From: Diadema setosum
Taxonomy: Eukaryota > Echinodermata > Echinoidea > Diadematoida > Diadematidae
DNA length: 64,000 bases
Direction of reading: 5' to 3'
NCBI GenBank assembly: GCA_033980235.1
Contig: CM067075.1
Coordinates: forward strand, 12,188,292 to 12,252,291
Positions 1 to 14,238 of this stretch are shown in pieces. How positions within the stretch are numbered: position 1 is the stretch's first letter; each line of letters opens with the position of its first letter. A program made the position numbers and the translations under genes. The notes beneath the pieces are model-generated. The model worked only from the letters and a program-made list of their open reading frames with translations. It made no database searches and was not told where the DNA came from.

Positions 1-42
1 ATGTGGGATGGTTTTTGGAAAAATCGCACTTTCTTCCTGACG

Positions 43-43
<1 letters not shown>

Positions 44-76
<33 letters not shown>
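44..76. repeat. (CA)n microsatellite
   Basis: Uninterrupted CA dinucleotides in the intron below one-exon domain 3. Confidence 0.9.
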
Positions 77-77
<1 letters not shown>

Positions 78-242
78 CTGCATCGTATGAATTGTGAGAT
101 GTCTTTTGATGCATTTTTGCATATAAGAGTAGCATGATACTCATTTTCCCTTCCATTGTTTCAACAGAAAACATTGTCAGTTTCTTTTAGAGAAAGTATG
201 AACCGAAAGAATTGATTTCTCTGTAAAATAAGACAATTTTAC

Positions 243-668
243 CTTCTTCTATACATCCGAAGAATTCCGCATTGAAGGACAATGCGGACTCGTCAGCCTG
301 AGCAACAATCAACACCAGGTCTCTTAGCGCTGGTAAACCGGATGGAAGTTCCAGTCGATCACCCTCAAGGGATATCGGCTCTACAGCAACTTGGTTATTG
401 TCGGCATCGACGAATGGTTTGAAAGTCGTATCCCTCACAAGGAAACGGACGGCCGACAACGACTGTGGTGGCTCCGATGCGGATGTTATGACCACTCGTC
501 GTACGATGACAGATTTGGAAAACTCGACGACCACGACATTTGGACTCGCGAAAGAAAACGACGCTGTCGAGTCATATGTTTCAGGTACCTCGCTGACATC
601 GAAGCTCGACCTTCTTGTACCTATATTTACTTCGACTCCGAGACTGGCCATTGGATCCTCACACTGAC
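243..668 (-). CDS. One-exon discoidin-like domain 3
   Basis: 426 bp, phase 1-1. It begins GQCEDPMASLGVEVNIGTRR, has FDVSEVPETYDSTASF, VVEFSKSVIVRRVVITSASE and GDRLELPSGLPALRDLVLIV, and ends NAEFFGCIEE. VRRV and the CE-(D/E)PM start tie it most closely to domain 1. Its donor (GTAAAA) shows the gene continues below the window start. Confidence 0.85.
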
Positions 669-980
669 CTGAAATAGAATAGTAATGATAATAATAATAG
701 TGACAACAATGGCAATGATTATAATAATGATAATGATTATGATAATAATCATCATCATAATCGTAATGATAACAATCCTAATAAAAATAACATGAGGACA
801 ATGCAAGTCCAAAATAACAGTAACGACAAGAAGATGGAACAAATAAGAGTGATACAGAGATACAGAGATACAATAATTGATAACTGACACAAATAGTATC
901 ATTTTCTAGCGTCAAAATACTTTCATTAAACCAGGATGGAATATGTGTGTGTGTGTGTGTGTGTGTGTGAGTGTGTAAGC

Positions 981-1018
<38 letters not shown>

Positions 1019-4000
1019 AGACTGAATAAATATGTGCAAACATGTCTTAGTGGTCGAATGTATCATATGTCTGTCAAGAATTACTTCCATCCTGGTTTCT
1101 TGAAAAAATGGAAAAATTTTGTCTATAAAATGTATTATTGACCGATTCGGTCATAGTCATTTGATTATTTTCGGCATCACAATTGCCACATCAGGAAACA
1201 CCTTTTTCATTTCTCGTTTTGTATCTCTAGATAACTGTCACCGTTTTCCCTAAACTTTATCTTCCCCTACCATTTTTTTAGAACAGGCAATGGTAGGATT
1301 GGACTTCAAATTACAAATCCTTCAAACGTGAATATTGATGGAACCACAATAACCCATACGTTATTCCATTCGAGGGAAATCAGTAATTCTTTAATAAAAA
1401 TGACAAAACTTGTGGGAAAAAATATGTTCACGTGACAATTGGCCATGGTTCATATGAGCTTCGTTACAATTTCATTCTCTTACCTTTTGTTGTAATTTCT
1501 GCAATTGTCGTTGTAGTAGGTTCCGCTGGCCTTGTAGTTACTGAAGGGACGGATGTCGTTCTCGTCAAAATTGAAGACAACACAGTCGTGGCGAGTTGTG
1601 AAGTAACAACCGGCGTTCGTTCACTTGTTACCGGCTTAGATGTCGGAGTGGTGATTGGTGCGATGGGATAAACAGTTTTTGTTGAGAAAAGGCTGGTCGT
1701 TTCCACAGGACTTGTTGTCTCGAGGACAGCGGTTGTAGACTTAAGGAGACTTGTGGTTTTGGGTAGAGCGGTGGTGGATTCCGGCAGAGACGTAGTTTTG
1801 AGGAGTTCGGTTGTGGATATTGGGAGAGTCGTTTTCTCGAGAATGTGCGACGTAGATACCCGGGGAATCGTTGCCGTACTGAGCGGGAGAGTGACGGTTG
1901 AATGGGGTATCTGTGTTGTTGTTTCGGGGACCGATGTCGTGACCTCAGGAAGTTTCGTGGTCGTGACCTCTGGAAGTTTGGAGGTCGTGATCTCAGGAAG
2001 TTTGGAGGTCGTGACCTCAGGAAGTTTGGAGGTCGTGACCTCTGGAAGTTTGGAGGTCTGGTGCAGAGTCGTGATGACTGTTGATTTCGGCAAAGTTGTG
2101 GAAAGTGGTACGGTTGTGGTTGCCGAGACTGTTGTAGGTTGAGCCGCTGTTGTCGTTCTGGCAAAAGCAGTTGTCTCTTGTACAGGCGCTGTTGTGGAGA
2201 GAGTAGTGGCAACTCTTGACGTTGGCAATTCTGTTGTGCGCACGGTTGAAACTTCTGGTATTTTCGTGGTGACGATTGGTAACGTTGGCGTCGAAGATCG
2301 AATGTGGGTGGTAGGTGGAAGGCTGGTGGTTGTCTGCCGAGGTTCGGTTGGAAGAGTCGTGTGCTCTGTTATGTGGACGAATTAAAGCAACAGACCCATA
2401 GACTATACTGATGAGCAGAAGTGAACAGAATATTTTAGTACGATCTGCTTTGATACATTGCCAATATATTCGGATTCGATATCTAAAATCTAAAGCCAGT
2501 GCAAATAAGCACCTTAATCCTTGTAGAAAAATAATGATGACTGATAAAAACGAAACCAAAAACACTCTCTCTGCTGTTTTTTAGACCACGCTCCCGCCCC
2601 CCCCCCCCCCCACACAAAATCAACGTAGATTTTCTCATGGTGTTCCCGAATGGGTGCAGGAAATAGTACACACAATAAGTGAACATGCGTCAAGTTAAAG
2701 TAATCACTAACGGATCAATTTCCAGTATCGTATGGCTCAGTCGGATGAATGTGTTGCAGAGATGGGCTATCGTAAAATGGGAGTGAACGGCAATAATATT
2801 ACCTGGTATACAGCCGAGGAAACCGGCATTGACGGTAAACGTTGGCTGGTCTGACGCAACAACGATGACGAGGAGCCCCGTCACTGGTGGCAGCGTGTCA
2901 GGCAGGTTGAGCTCGCCGTTCACCAACGGAATCTGTTGCGAAGCCAGCGGCGTTCCGTTGACGTCAGTGAATGGCGTTCCGTCCTCCTCCCGCACGATGA
3001 CGTCGAACTGTGGCACGCTCCCCGAGTCAGCCGCGACTGGCAGCACGTTGACGATTACCGGCCTGTTGAATATGACGGTGAAGGAGTTGGCGGTGGACGG
3101 CACAAGTGGCTGAGTGTTGTCGTAGGATTCAGGAATACCACTAAATGCCAGGGTATCCACCTCCTCTCGTGGTACGTTATTAATCGAGCTCACGACATTC
3201 AAATCATCCATGTCGTCTCTGCATTCTCCTGCAAATAAGTCACAGATAGCCATTCTTAAAGGGGAACTCCAGCTGATTTTTCAGACTTGAACATTGGAAC
3301 AAATTTAAATAGGTTATACTGGGTGCAGAGTTTCAGAGTGTGATTAGAATACGGAATACGAAAGTTTTTACAATTTTAACAAATCTCTATGAACAAGGAT
3401 GATGCTATAGCAGCTTCACCATAAGAATGCATGTCGTTGGGGGCTCATGGAAGCAGAACAAAAGAAGAAAGCGTGCATAAATTGTACACATGTGACCTTG
3501 TTAAAGCAAGCGGTGTTGTAATGTAATTGCAGTGATACATTTCTGAAATATGTGGGCCTCTACTCGTGCATTCCTACGGTGAAACTGCTACCTTGTTCAG
3601 TGCAATTTGTTTTTGGTTTTCGGAGTATTGTTTTCTCTGCTCAAGGACCACAGCTGATACCACATTAATCATCGGTCTTACACACTTCATCACTATTTCT
3701 ATATTGTTATGAAGAAGTGGTACTGCTCAATGGCAAATATCCATCACAGCGCCTTGAACAGGCACACAGAGCACTACAAGGCAGTCTAAAACTGGAGCAA
3801 CTCACCTTCTATGCTGGTGGTTGATGACGTCGTCACTTTTGTAACAGTGCCCGGACCGGTAGTTGTCTTGGTCGTTGTGACCACGATCTCTGTCCTCGAT
3901 GTTGGTTCTGCCTCGGACGTCGTCGCAGATGTCCTTGTCACAGTAGTCGTTTGGACGGACGTTACTATACACAATAAAGAGGAAATCACCACAGTGAGTG

Positions 4001-7000
4001 TTTTCAAATGTAATTGTTACCTCTCTCTCTGAAATATAGAAATCAACGCGTTAACGATTCGTACATCATTAAGTTTAACTCTTTTATATACCATCGTGAA
4101 AACTTCCTGTGTGTCATTATCATTCTGAGAGAGCATTGTCATAGTCATGTTTTGGGGAAACATGTCTTTTTAAATCTATGTAACTTGACTGTAACTAAGA
4201 ATTTACCCCTAAATATAGTGGGGAACATCGCTTGATCGTCAGTCACCACATTACGAAATTCAAGGTATATGTAACAGGAATACAATCGCGAGAAACTCTT
4301 TCATTGTACTGTGGATTTTGTCGAGTTATCAATCGGTTTGGGCAGGATTGTGCGCTTGAGTAGAATATGTGAACTTCGAACGCTGTCGACTGATTTGGGC
4401 GGGCGAACGTGGCACATTAAGAATTACAGGAGATGGTCAAGGTTATCCATCAGCATCAATTTTGACCATATACAACGCCACCCCCTCTCTTTTAAGATCT
4501 ATAAGAAGTCAGTGATTCCGATCCCCCAAACAGCCAAAACAAGAACCCAACTATTAAAATAAAAACAATAGAGGAGGCAGGTTGTCCTCTTCATTTTGCT
4601 CTGCGACTTCATCACTTGTATAAGTGAAGAGTGAAATTGCGTTTCAATAAAGTCACTTGGTGTTTAAAACCAGAACCAGAGGCGTGACAAGTGTACTCGT
4701 ATGGAGAGATTTAAAATAAGACCCCGAGCGCCACACATTAATACACATGATAGAGAGCTAACCTTCCTTTTCGCATCCAAGGAAGTCGGCTGTCAAGCTG
4801 AGTGGTGTCCGGCTTGCCTGGACGACTGCCAACGTCAGCGAACTGACAGGGAACAGAGTTTCGGGAAGTTCGATTGATCCTCCAACCACTGCTATGGGCT
4901 CTGCCGCGATGGGCGAGTTATTGTCATCGACGAAGAAAGAGTTCGTGGCGGGATTGAGCAATCGGATCAGGAGAGCCTCAGGGGCGTCGCCCCCGTCCGC
5001 CTGACCAATAAGTACTCGCCGCACGGTGACGGGTTTGGTGAACTGAAAGTAGGCGGTGTTCAGGGAGCTGACAGCGGGTGGATTCGCGGGATCGTATGCT
5101 GCTGGTACACCGGATACTTGGAAGATATTCCTCTCTTGATTGCCATTAGTCGACACAAGTACACCAAGCTCGTTCATTGGCTCCTCGCATACACCTGTCA
5201 TGGAACGAGATTTGAAAGATAGAGAGCCTTTTAAAGGGAAGGTGTAGTTTTGAGATAGAAGATTAAGACTGTAACTTTTTTTTTGCGAGATAATGACCAA
5301 CCTATCAAGAAATATATATATATATATAATATATATAAATGCTATTCTAAGAGGAATTCAAAATGTATCAATTTGTTGAAAATATTCAAGAACAAAGTAA
5401 AAAAAAGTCACAAAATGTGAGATCCACTTTTCGTTAGGATCTCTTTGGATATCTAAGACATTCAAAACCAATTTTCATCAAATAAACTTTGAATTTCTCG
5501 TAGAATCGTACGCTCTTTACTGTTTCATATCAGTAATCTATTATCTCGCATGGCATTTCCTTTAAGATTAGTCCATATTACTTTTGTTTGTGTGTTTTTT
5601 CTGTATGCATGTATCGAACTGTGTCTTTCTGGAGCAGTTTGTTTGGTAAGGATTGAATCAGAAACAATTCAAACTTCATAACGCAATGATATCTAAGCTC
5701 TCTTACCTCGTGTTGTGGTAGATGAAATAGTTGTGGTTGTCCTAGCAGGTTCGGTAGTTTCTGGAAAGGAGATAACGCAAATCGGCGTGAACGTGCACGA
5801 AATTGCATAATCTCTATTCACCTATATTGATATAGTTTTAGAAAGGAAATGCTATGATAATCTCATATCCCATTCCCATTTGATAACACTTTACTATTGC
5901 TTTATCCATCGAAAATACATCCGGGGAGACTGGAAATATCCTCATTTTATCACACTGGACTACACGATTTTCTCTTTCACGGTGCCGAGATAAAAAAAAG
6001 GAAGTTATACACCACAAAAAAAAAAAAAAAAAAAACTTGTACTGCTACCAAATCTTATCCACTGCCGAGGTATTCGAAGTCCTTGTCTTTGACTCCAAGT
6101 CATCTCATATTCGATATCAAATATTAAGGACATTGCACATCTACTAACACTGGAAAATCTTCGAAGGATAGTTTGTGACTATTTGGCGGCAGAATAAGTC
6201 AAACTTTACAACGTCAAAATCTGTTTTAGATTGGCCTTAACACTTAACCCTAACTAGGCCGGGGGGGGGGGGGGGGCCGACGTTCCGCGCGATGTATCGC
6301 TAACGTGAAATGCTATTGCCGCGACGTTTCATGACTTTTTTCTGTCGAGTCTCCCGCATCTTTTGACACCAAATTTGCGATGCCCGGGCGCGCGGTTCCG
6401 AAGTTTCGCATAAATATGTACATGCATGCCAGACCAAAAATTGCTCAAAAACGTAAATTCGTGTACAATTTCAACGGAAACTGTGCTTACAGTCAAATTT
6501 CATAAAAGCATGATTATTTTGGGGTTTTATTGATTAAAATCAACTAAAAACAAATTTTCTTGTTCGGAACAATGTCGCGGACAAGTTTCAAAGAAATACA
6601 TAAGAAATTCAAAAAAACAATAAAATACTAAAGAAATTTCTTTTTCGGATGGCTCAATTTTTTACCTTATATTTGCTTAGGACACTAAAAAGAATATTTA
6701 CACAAAAAATGTGCCCATTTCGAGCTTTATTTAGTGATTTTTACCAAATTGTCTGATTTCATGCATCATTATGCATAAATTAGCACAATTTAGTATAAAT
6801 GACAATTTTTTTTTTAATCCAACTTCGTAGTACTTTAGATGACATCATAGGCAATGTGTGTGCCATTTTTCGTCGCGATCGCGCGGTCGACGGCCGAGAT
6901 CTGGAGAGGGGCCTGGGAGGCCCCCCCCCCCCCCCCCCCCCCGCTCTATGATCTACCTAGACAGCCCGGCCTAGTTAGGGTTAAGGGCCAACCAACAAGT

Positions 7001-9470
7001 TCGGTCTTTACCTTGAAAAGTTGTTGCTTCTGTTGCTGGAGGTGTGACGACAGGACGGGTGGTAATTGGTGGAGTGGAGGGAGGTCCTTTTTTTCAAAAT
7101 GGGAGGACAAGATTGATTCACAAGTTAATGCCCTTTTGGCGTTGCATAACTATTCGAGGCAAATTGTTTGTTTGTATGTTGTTGTTGTTTTGCAGCTCAT
7201 GATTAGACGTGTTAGAGGAAACATCGTTCTCAAAAAGGGCGTCCTTTGAATATGACCATCACAATCATTGTACATATCTTCATTTCTTCATCTACTAATA
7301 GGTGCATTTTCCTATCTCTCAACGGTGGATAAACGTAACTGACATGACTCGGGAGGAAAGGAAGAGTATTGTTAACTACGAGATAAAGATGAAGTACTGT
7401 AATTAACTATTCCCCGAACAAATTCTTGCATTATTGACGTTGAATGCTACTTCAGTGCTTTATATCGATATGGATCACACTTAGAACAGAAAAAAAAAGA
7501 CATCGTCATACAGCTCTTTGCAATCATTGTGTTTGTGTGTATGTGTTCTTGTGCTAGCGTTGCACATGCTGATTTGTGTGAAAACACTTTGCGTGTCTTC
7601 ATCTGTAGATGTGTCCTGCCATAAAATATGAAAATAATGTCTCACCAGTGGTAGTAGGCACTGAGATGATTTCTGCAGGTGAAATAAAAGAAATGAAAAA
7701 ACACAAGAAAACATTAAATATTTTCTTGTATGATCTGTTTGGAGGAGTTATCCTTTTCGGCGTACTAACTGGCACACATTTCTACGCGTTGAATACGCCT
7801 ATATCTCGACATACATGTACTACATTTGTAGTATGCTACGTAATTACTAGTATCGGGCATCATGGAATGTTTTACCATTTTCTTGTATTAAAAAAAAATT
7901 CTACAAAAATACAAAACAAATAATTACCAAAAAAAAAATGCTAACGTAAATAGTCACCTTGACATCCACGCAGTTCTATTCTCAGGGCTATCCAGTTTGT
8001 CTGCGAGTCGACGGCGGGCAAGATTCTTATGGCGTCGACGTAAGGCATGTCTGGAATGACGTTGCTGACAATACCGTCTCCATCACTGTTCGCCTTGAAG
8101 AGCTGAAGACAGAAATTCAAGACGTTTTCATCATGTATTACCAGTGTCCATTCTTATTGAAATCGATCGTCATTCCTTTGAAACTAACTTGAACACCTCA
8201 AAACTATTTCCAGAAAAAAAAGGAAAACCATAAGATCGAATGGAATTCATTATTTGTATGTATCATATACCGGAATGTTTACATATTGTTCTAGTACATT
8301 GTGTTTTTTTTTTTTTCCCTTCAACTTGCATTAACAACAAAAATGTGATTTTGGAAATAGAATTTGATTGGAATTGAAATGAAATAGAGAAATTTAAAAG
8401 CTGCCAATGTAAAAATGCCCATTGATATGCTTATTGTATCCTTACACTTCGCACACACAGAACAAACGAAAGTGATTTCTTTTAGAATTATACAAGGGGG
8501 AATTATTATATTGAGGACATATTTTTAAACTTCAACACACATACGTTTGTATTTTACGTCGCATTTATTGCTTCAGGTAATTGCATGGGGGATAGCTGGC
8601 TTAAGTCTGTTACTGCACATGATTATGAACGTTTTTCGTTGGCAGTATTCTCAGAAAAAAAAGGAGAAGATACCAACGTACCATGGGCCTCCCGTGTGCA
8701 TTCAGGACGGCAGTGCCGACGTCCCCATCCTCGTCCCTGAAGTATTCGAGGTAGAACCGGCTCACCCACTCGGTGTGGAAACCTTGGGTGTCTATTCCGG
8801 TCACTCGAGTGGGCACGGAGAAGTCGACTTGCAACCAGACATTGGTGTCGTCGGAAGTGGGGACCCAGGCAGCGAAGGCGTTGTTGAGGCGAGCCATGGA
8901 CGCCGGGCGCAGAGTCTGACTGGACGATGCACTCAGGGTGATACCATGTACGTGATTTTCCAGGCCAAGAACCGAATAACAGTCTTCTGCAGTGTATGTG
9001 GGTTTTTTTTTTTCCCCCGAATGATATTAAACAATACACGTAAGTTGATAAACTATCACTTGTCACTATCGGTCAACACTGCAGTCCACGTAGGTGTAAG
9101 TAAGCGTATAATCCACGGATATGGCATAGGTACTGGAAGTATTCTTTGTTGTCTCAGAAATGGGGAAAGGGGAGGGGAGACAGAAGAAGACAAATATTGC
9201 TGCGATATTCACATAATGTTTTGCACAATTTTGGTCTAAACGAGCGCGAACCTTTCTTTCTTTAACATATTTCTTTTATGGTACAGGATACCCATCACAA
9301 AATCGATAGATTTCTTAACCTTCTCCAGATATGATTTTTTTTTTTTAATATAATGAATGAAACCTACCTGGAGGCAGAAGTGGTGTTGTAGTCGGTGCGG
9401 CTGTGGTAATGACTGTGAGAAAGAAAACAACAATAACATCATCATTCAAAACAGTATATAGATGCACTTG

Positions 9471-9501
<31 letters not shown>

Positions 9502-12500
9502 CAAAACAAAACAAAACAAAACAAAACAAGGCTGTCATTTACGCCGAGATAAATTTTCATTGGAAAACAAAGATCATTAAGATATTGTCAGCATAATCGA
9601 TGTTTACGATGTAAAAAAAAAAAAAAAAATATAGGGAAAAAGTATAGGGAAGAAAACTACAGAAAAAAGGGGGAGAAAACAATACCTGGCGTGGTTGTTG
9701 ACGTCGTACAGTTTGTTGTGGGATAACAGATGATGCTGTTCGATGAGCACTGACATGTTTCGCACTCTTTGAGTGGATTTGACCAACGCTCGTGGGCCTG
9801 TCAATGAAATAATACGAATGCATAAAGGAGTTGCAATTCCGACGAACGCTCTTAGACAAGCGTGTTGACATTGGGAAAAATAACTTTGCCATGCTACGTA
9901 TCAATGAATTCAGCGCTATTGATGTTAACTCTCACAATTATCATCATTGCTGTAAAAGTGAAATTAAAGTAAAAATAGTAATGGCATTTTCCTTTTTTTA
10001 CATTACAATTAATATTTTCTGAGGATTGATAGAAGGATATCTCCAGAAATTGTTACATGATATTATGCTAAACACTTTTGCTGAAGTCTCAAAGAAACTA
10101 GACCTCCAGTTTCGAATACCACAGATATGTTTCATAAAGATGTTATGTAGAAATATATAAAAAAGAAACAATTACAAAATTATTTGTCATAATCCACTCA
10201 TTGTGGCTGATCAACTATTTACGACAGTAGCAAGTTGTAGATCTCCGACCTGAACGCTTCGACGACGCAGTACACGTATGAGGTTGAACAATGGAAACAG
10301 CTGTCTCGCGCATGTGCAGAACACCTTTAGCCTAATAGTGTCGTCTTTAGCGCATCTTGCGCGTAGCAGATCTAAAGCTCGCTAGTATCGGTGCGCGTGG
10401 AAATGTATTCCGCGGTTTACAAGCATTCAGAATTCAATGCTTACCTCACGTCTTTCGCCACTTGCATCGAGGCAAGGACATTCCATTATGGGGACGCAGC
10501 GGGTGCCGTTATGCAGGGTTGCACCCTTCTTGCACTCGCAGCACGGAGAATCATCGGAGAGGCTTTTAGGAATACACAAGCTCTGTTGCTTGATGTAATG
10601 ACAGACGTGAGTTCTGCATCCTGATGTTGTCTCGCAGCTAGTGGCATCCTCTGTAATATCACACGCTGGGGGGGGGGGGGGGGATGGAAGAAAAATGCGA
10701 AAGGTCCAGTTGCAGTTGCTGACCAAAAAAGTTTTGTGATGCAAGCAGAGAACGTACCGTGAAGACTACGCACGAATGCATGATCGTTAATGTTAAATGC
10801 AGATTTCATTTCAATCAAACGGGTGATCCATGGAAAACAAAAAAAAGGGATGAACAGTATCTGTACATGCCTACGTAATGCATAGGTCTATATATTCTGA
10901 CAAGTCCTGTATCGTCTAATTATTGATGAAAATATGACGTTAAAGTATAAATGAGTTCGAGACTATAGCGTTTATAGTGAAGTCTGCATTCGTTGTGTTC
11001 TGGCATATTGACATAATGATTATAAATCATGCCTTCGTGAAATCTTCGTGATTCAACAGTGGTACCTCAATGCTACTAGACTTTCCACTTACTAGGAGGT
11101 GGTGGAGGAGGCGTTGGGGGAGCCGTTGAGGGAGCTGTAAAAGGACACAAATTAAAAAGAAAAAAAATGCACATTGTCTGAATTTGGAATACAGTTCCAG
11201 CGTATCAACTAATTCGATGCGTTGAATTAAATGAGGACTACTAACATGTCGATCAGCGACATTCGTTTTATAACGCGTTTATACGCAGCAAGAAAAATGT
11301 ACTTCATTCCAGTTAGGTATTTTTTTTTCTCAGTTTGTTTTAAACTCTTTTCAGTAATAAATTACTGATTAAGAATATCTTGATCCTAACTAAACAATCA
11401 CGGCGGTGTCTTAGAATGCAAAAATCGGAAAAAAACTCCTGTTTTGATGTTTTTGTTAGTCATAGTATACACAATACCCTGGAATAACAAACAAACAAAT
11501 AAACAAACAAACAAGACGTCATCTGACCCATCGTGTCCACCCTTCTGCTCTTCACGGGCACGTATAATATCAATAACATTACATACACATGCGCATAATA
11601 TATTGTTTGTACAAATGTATGGGAACGATGGATAGGAAAAACATGACAAGTAGTATCCATGACACTGCATTGTCCCCTTTCATTAATAGATGCATACCCC
11701 CAAATAAATTTGCGCAGATATGCGTTATACTTACATGGAGCGCAGTAACAGCATTCATTATTGTCGGGGTATATCAGCTCTTCGCCCTGTGGTAAATGAG
11801 GGAAAGTTACTTGTGACCTTCATAACTTAGGCTAAATAAGTCCACCCCCCCCCCCCGAAAATAGAGATGAAAAGATAAATATGCTAGGTAATACAAATTG
11901 CAAAATATATTACTATTTTGTTGCTGTTGTTTTTGGAGCGAAAGGGCTAGGGAATAATTTTGGTGAGACAGGCTTAATAGTTTTGAAATGTCCCGCATAC
12001 TGAAGCGTTATGTGACTCATGTATTTCTGCTTTCATTAAAGAGAAAAATCACTAAAACATGAACAAAATCGAGACTCGTTGTTTTATTACTGCTGGAAGA
12101 ACTTAAGATTGCTGAAAATGTTGCAAAAAAAAAGAAGAAAAAAAGGTGGTAATGACTGCACATCATGATCACTTCAAACATAATTCTGTATTGACAGTTT
12201 AAAGGTGTCCCAGTGATCTTTTATCAATGTTCGGCGGCAAGAATGGTAAGATGTCACCCGGAAAAGTACTGCATTAACAAACAAAATGATAAGGCACCGC
12301 ATCTCTACTAACGTCACAAACTTAAGCCTGTGCATTATTTGTTTTACAAAATGGGTCTATGCACCATCTCTAGGCTAACACATACAGCTGCTACACTGAG
12401 CAATCGGTAATCTGCAATATAATAAGACGGCGTGCTATCATGTTCGTCTGCTGCACACATTTGCATGCGCCCATGCATATTTCTAAAAAGAGAAAGAAGA

Positions 12501-14205
12501 AAGAAAATAAATAGCTTGGACGGAACTCATTTCGGCGCGTGTGATCGACTGCATTCTTTAACACACTTTCTAACTAATCCTTGTATAGTAAAGAGGTAGT
12601 CATACTTACACTGCCACATGTTAAGTCACACACAGGTGTGCATTGCACCTCTCTATCTGGCTCGCATATGCAGTCATAACAAGAATCCTTCCACGTCTCA
12701 CCGAGCTAGAAGCGACAATAAAGAAGGGAAATAATGTGTCAGGTTTCTTGTTGATCATTTTCATTTGTATACATTTCGGAAAATTGGTAATGTGACATTG
12801 TCAACAGCAATAAGGTTTCGCAACAACTTTACTGCTGCAAGCCTCTCTGAGGAGCTTTTAAGGAGTTTTCGTCATAAAGAGACACGTTTATCCAAACATT
12901 TTGCATTTCTTAGTGACAGATACGTGTAGTACGATCTATAGTCACTTTGCATCAACAAACTCAAGAGAACTGATCAAAGATGCTAAACGTACATCTATAC
13001 TTCGATCGACCTGAAACAAGTTAACGCAGTCACAACTCAGCTAAATTATGATGCATAATCATTAAAAAAATATCAAAAAACAGCTAGGCCTATTGCTGTA
13101 CGTTCATGAATGTGCAAACATCTCGCCAGGGACCAATATACTTTTGTAGATATTGTAAAATGCATGTCCATACTCACTGTAAGAAGTATATAGGACGACC
13201 ACAAGAAAAAAAAAAACCCAACGAGTTACATTCATAATCATTGTCCTTTAAACCAATAAACTTGTGAACGTTACACAAGTACCAGACGATGATCTCCTTC
13301 ATATCAAAAAGTGGTGTATTGCAATTAAATGGAAGAAGACTCGGACAGTGTCACACTGCAAGAATCTATAGCCTTGTTTATTTGTATTAACCAGAATAAA
13401 AAAAAAAGTATCTAAAGAATATTCTTTAGTGAATCAAATAGATCATCAATCGAGAACCATCTTGTTAGTTATGACGGTCTTTTAAGATTGTCTCCAACAC
13501 TGGCAGCAAACAGAGGTAAAGTAAATCAAAGGATACCTCGTAAACATTGCCATTGTACTCGCAATCCGTCACGCAGCTCTCCTTTGTGACACAGTCGGTA
13601 GAATTGGCGTCAGCCAGAACCATGCCTTCCTGACAGAAACAACCCCTCTCGCATATTTGGACGCTAGAGGGCGACGCGCATGGTGTTTCGATATCATCGC
13701 ACGTGCGATGGCAGTCGCAGTTTTCACGGTATACCATTGGGTAAAGACACGCTATATGGAAAAAACATACAAACAAGCAAAACACATAAGAAAGAGTTTT
13801 TGTAATTACGACAGGCTAGTTAGTTTCATGAGAAATGCTAACCAGTTCAATCCTTGAAGAGCCAAATGAGATCTAATTACATGAAACACCATTAGACATT
13901 CTCAGCTATCACTCCTTTCTCCCTCTAAGCATATTTGCAGGACTGTTGTTACTCAGTATAGCTGTACGAAAACTCCACATAACGTTTTCTGATGTATCTT
14001 TCCACAGATTCAGGTGAGTTTGTGGTCATTAGCATTACAACCAGGCACGTTTGTATACTGTTTATTCATAGAGTCGTTCTTTTGTAATGTACATGTATAT
14101 CCACCAACTCCTCCAGAGTCACCGCTCAACTTCACCATCAGCCAGGTGCGCATCCATTATGTCGCGTACAACGTCGTCACGTAATTGGCTGTCGCGTTCG
14201 GAAAC

Positions 14206-14238
<33 letters not shown>

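Noticed and set aside
627..902. Minus-strand frame rich in Ile
   Set aside because: It is the translation of an ATA/ATT-rich intronic repeat next to one-exon domain 3.
1432..2142. Plus-strand Val/Gly-rich frames over the mucin exon
   Set aside because: Val/Gly-rich composition is what the complement of Thr/Pro codon repeats gives; the minus frame is in phase with neighbouring exons.
3255..3340. Possible MITE start TTAAAGGGGAACTCC
   Set aside because: It resembles the TTAA-flanked families, but I could not find a matching inverted end in this intron.
8547..9239. 230-codon plus-strand open frame
   Set aside because: It lies over the minus-strand F5/8C exon, whose protein has clear discoidin motifs and matching splice sites. 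The plus frame shows no family resemblance.
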